A stretch of DNA of 5,434 bases, taken from Gammaproteobacteria bacterium. GTDB lineage: Bacteria > Pseudomonadota > Gammaproteobacteria > HK1. The translations under genes and the position numbers were made by a program. Positions 5,421 to 5,434 of the stretch are shown here, one piece after another. Below the pieces are notes generated by a model that was given only the letters and a program-made list of their open reading frames with translations, was not told the DNA's origin and ran no database searches. Location of the stretch: assembly GCA_020444775.1 (NCBI GenBank), contig JAGRHX010000911.1, positions 1 to 5,434 on the forward strand, written 5' to 3'. Positions within the stretch are counted from its first letter, which is position 1. Each line of letters begins with the position of its first letter.

Positions 5421-5434
5421 GCTGATTTATCAGC
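5421..5434. repeat. Inverted repeat at the window end
   Basis: GCTGATTTATCAGC has arms GCTGA and TCAGC around TTTA, beginning 6 bases after the msrB stop. It could be the start of a terminator, or, with the preceding GGGAAAC, the end of another mobile element. The window stops here, so neither can be decided. Confidence 0.3.

Overview
The window is GC-rich, gene-dense bacterial DNA. It most likely comes from a Gram-negative proteobacterium, probably a gamma- or betaproteobacterium. The evidence is a PEP-CTERM protein-sorting signal (the exosortase system of Gram-negative, EPS-producing bacteria), a good sigma-54 promoter in front of that gene, a secreted diheme c-type cytochrome, and typical proteobacterial MsrA and MsrB sequences. 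The genus cannot be named from the sequence alone.

Layout: (1) 1-258 is a leader region with a sigma-54 promoter at 158-173. (2) 259-879(+) is a small PEP-CTERM surface or exported protein. (3) 880-1335 is a gap of about 450 bases with no convincing gene. (4) 1336-2514(+) is a phytanoyl-CoA dioxygenase (PhyH) family Fe(II)/2-oxoglutarate oxygenase. It is followed 24 bases later by 2539-3072(+), a stand-alone MOSC domain protein, and the two probably share a transcript. (5) A strong hairpin at 3089-3129 lies between the convergent MOSC and msrA genes. (6) 3177-3692(-) is msrA, starting at GTG behind an excellent Shine-Dalgarno, with a perfect 16-base dyad just upstream. (7) 3693-4040 is the divergent control region between msrA and the cytochrome; it also holds a protein-like minus-strand reading frame of unknown status. 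(8) 4041-4589(+) is a periplasmic diheme cytochrome c built from two copies of a 66-residue heme unit. (9) 4590-4934 contains the left end and first 18 or so codons of an IS3-family transposase, a truncated insertion-sequence scar. (10) 4935-5414(+) is msrB. The window ends in a 14-base inverted repeat.

Functional picture: the right half is a methionine-sulfoxide repair neighbourhood. MsrA (S-epimer) and MsrB (R-epimer) lie about 1.2 kb apart on opposite strands and flank a secreted diheme cytochrome. MsrA and MsrB have no signal peptide and should act in the cytoplasm, whereas the cytochrome acts outside the inner membrane, so any functional link (oxidative or respiratory stress) is inference. 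No CRISPR array, tRNA, rRNA or complete mobile element was seen. Nothing here is clearly a new defence or biosynthetic system. The least familiar element is the duplicated diheme cytochrome with paired, position-conserved histidines.
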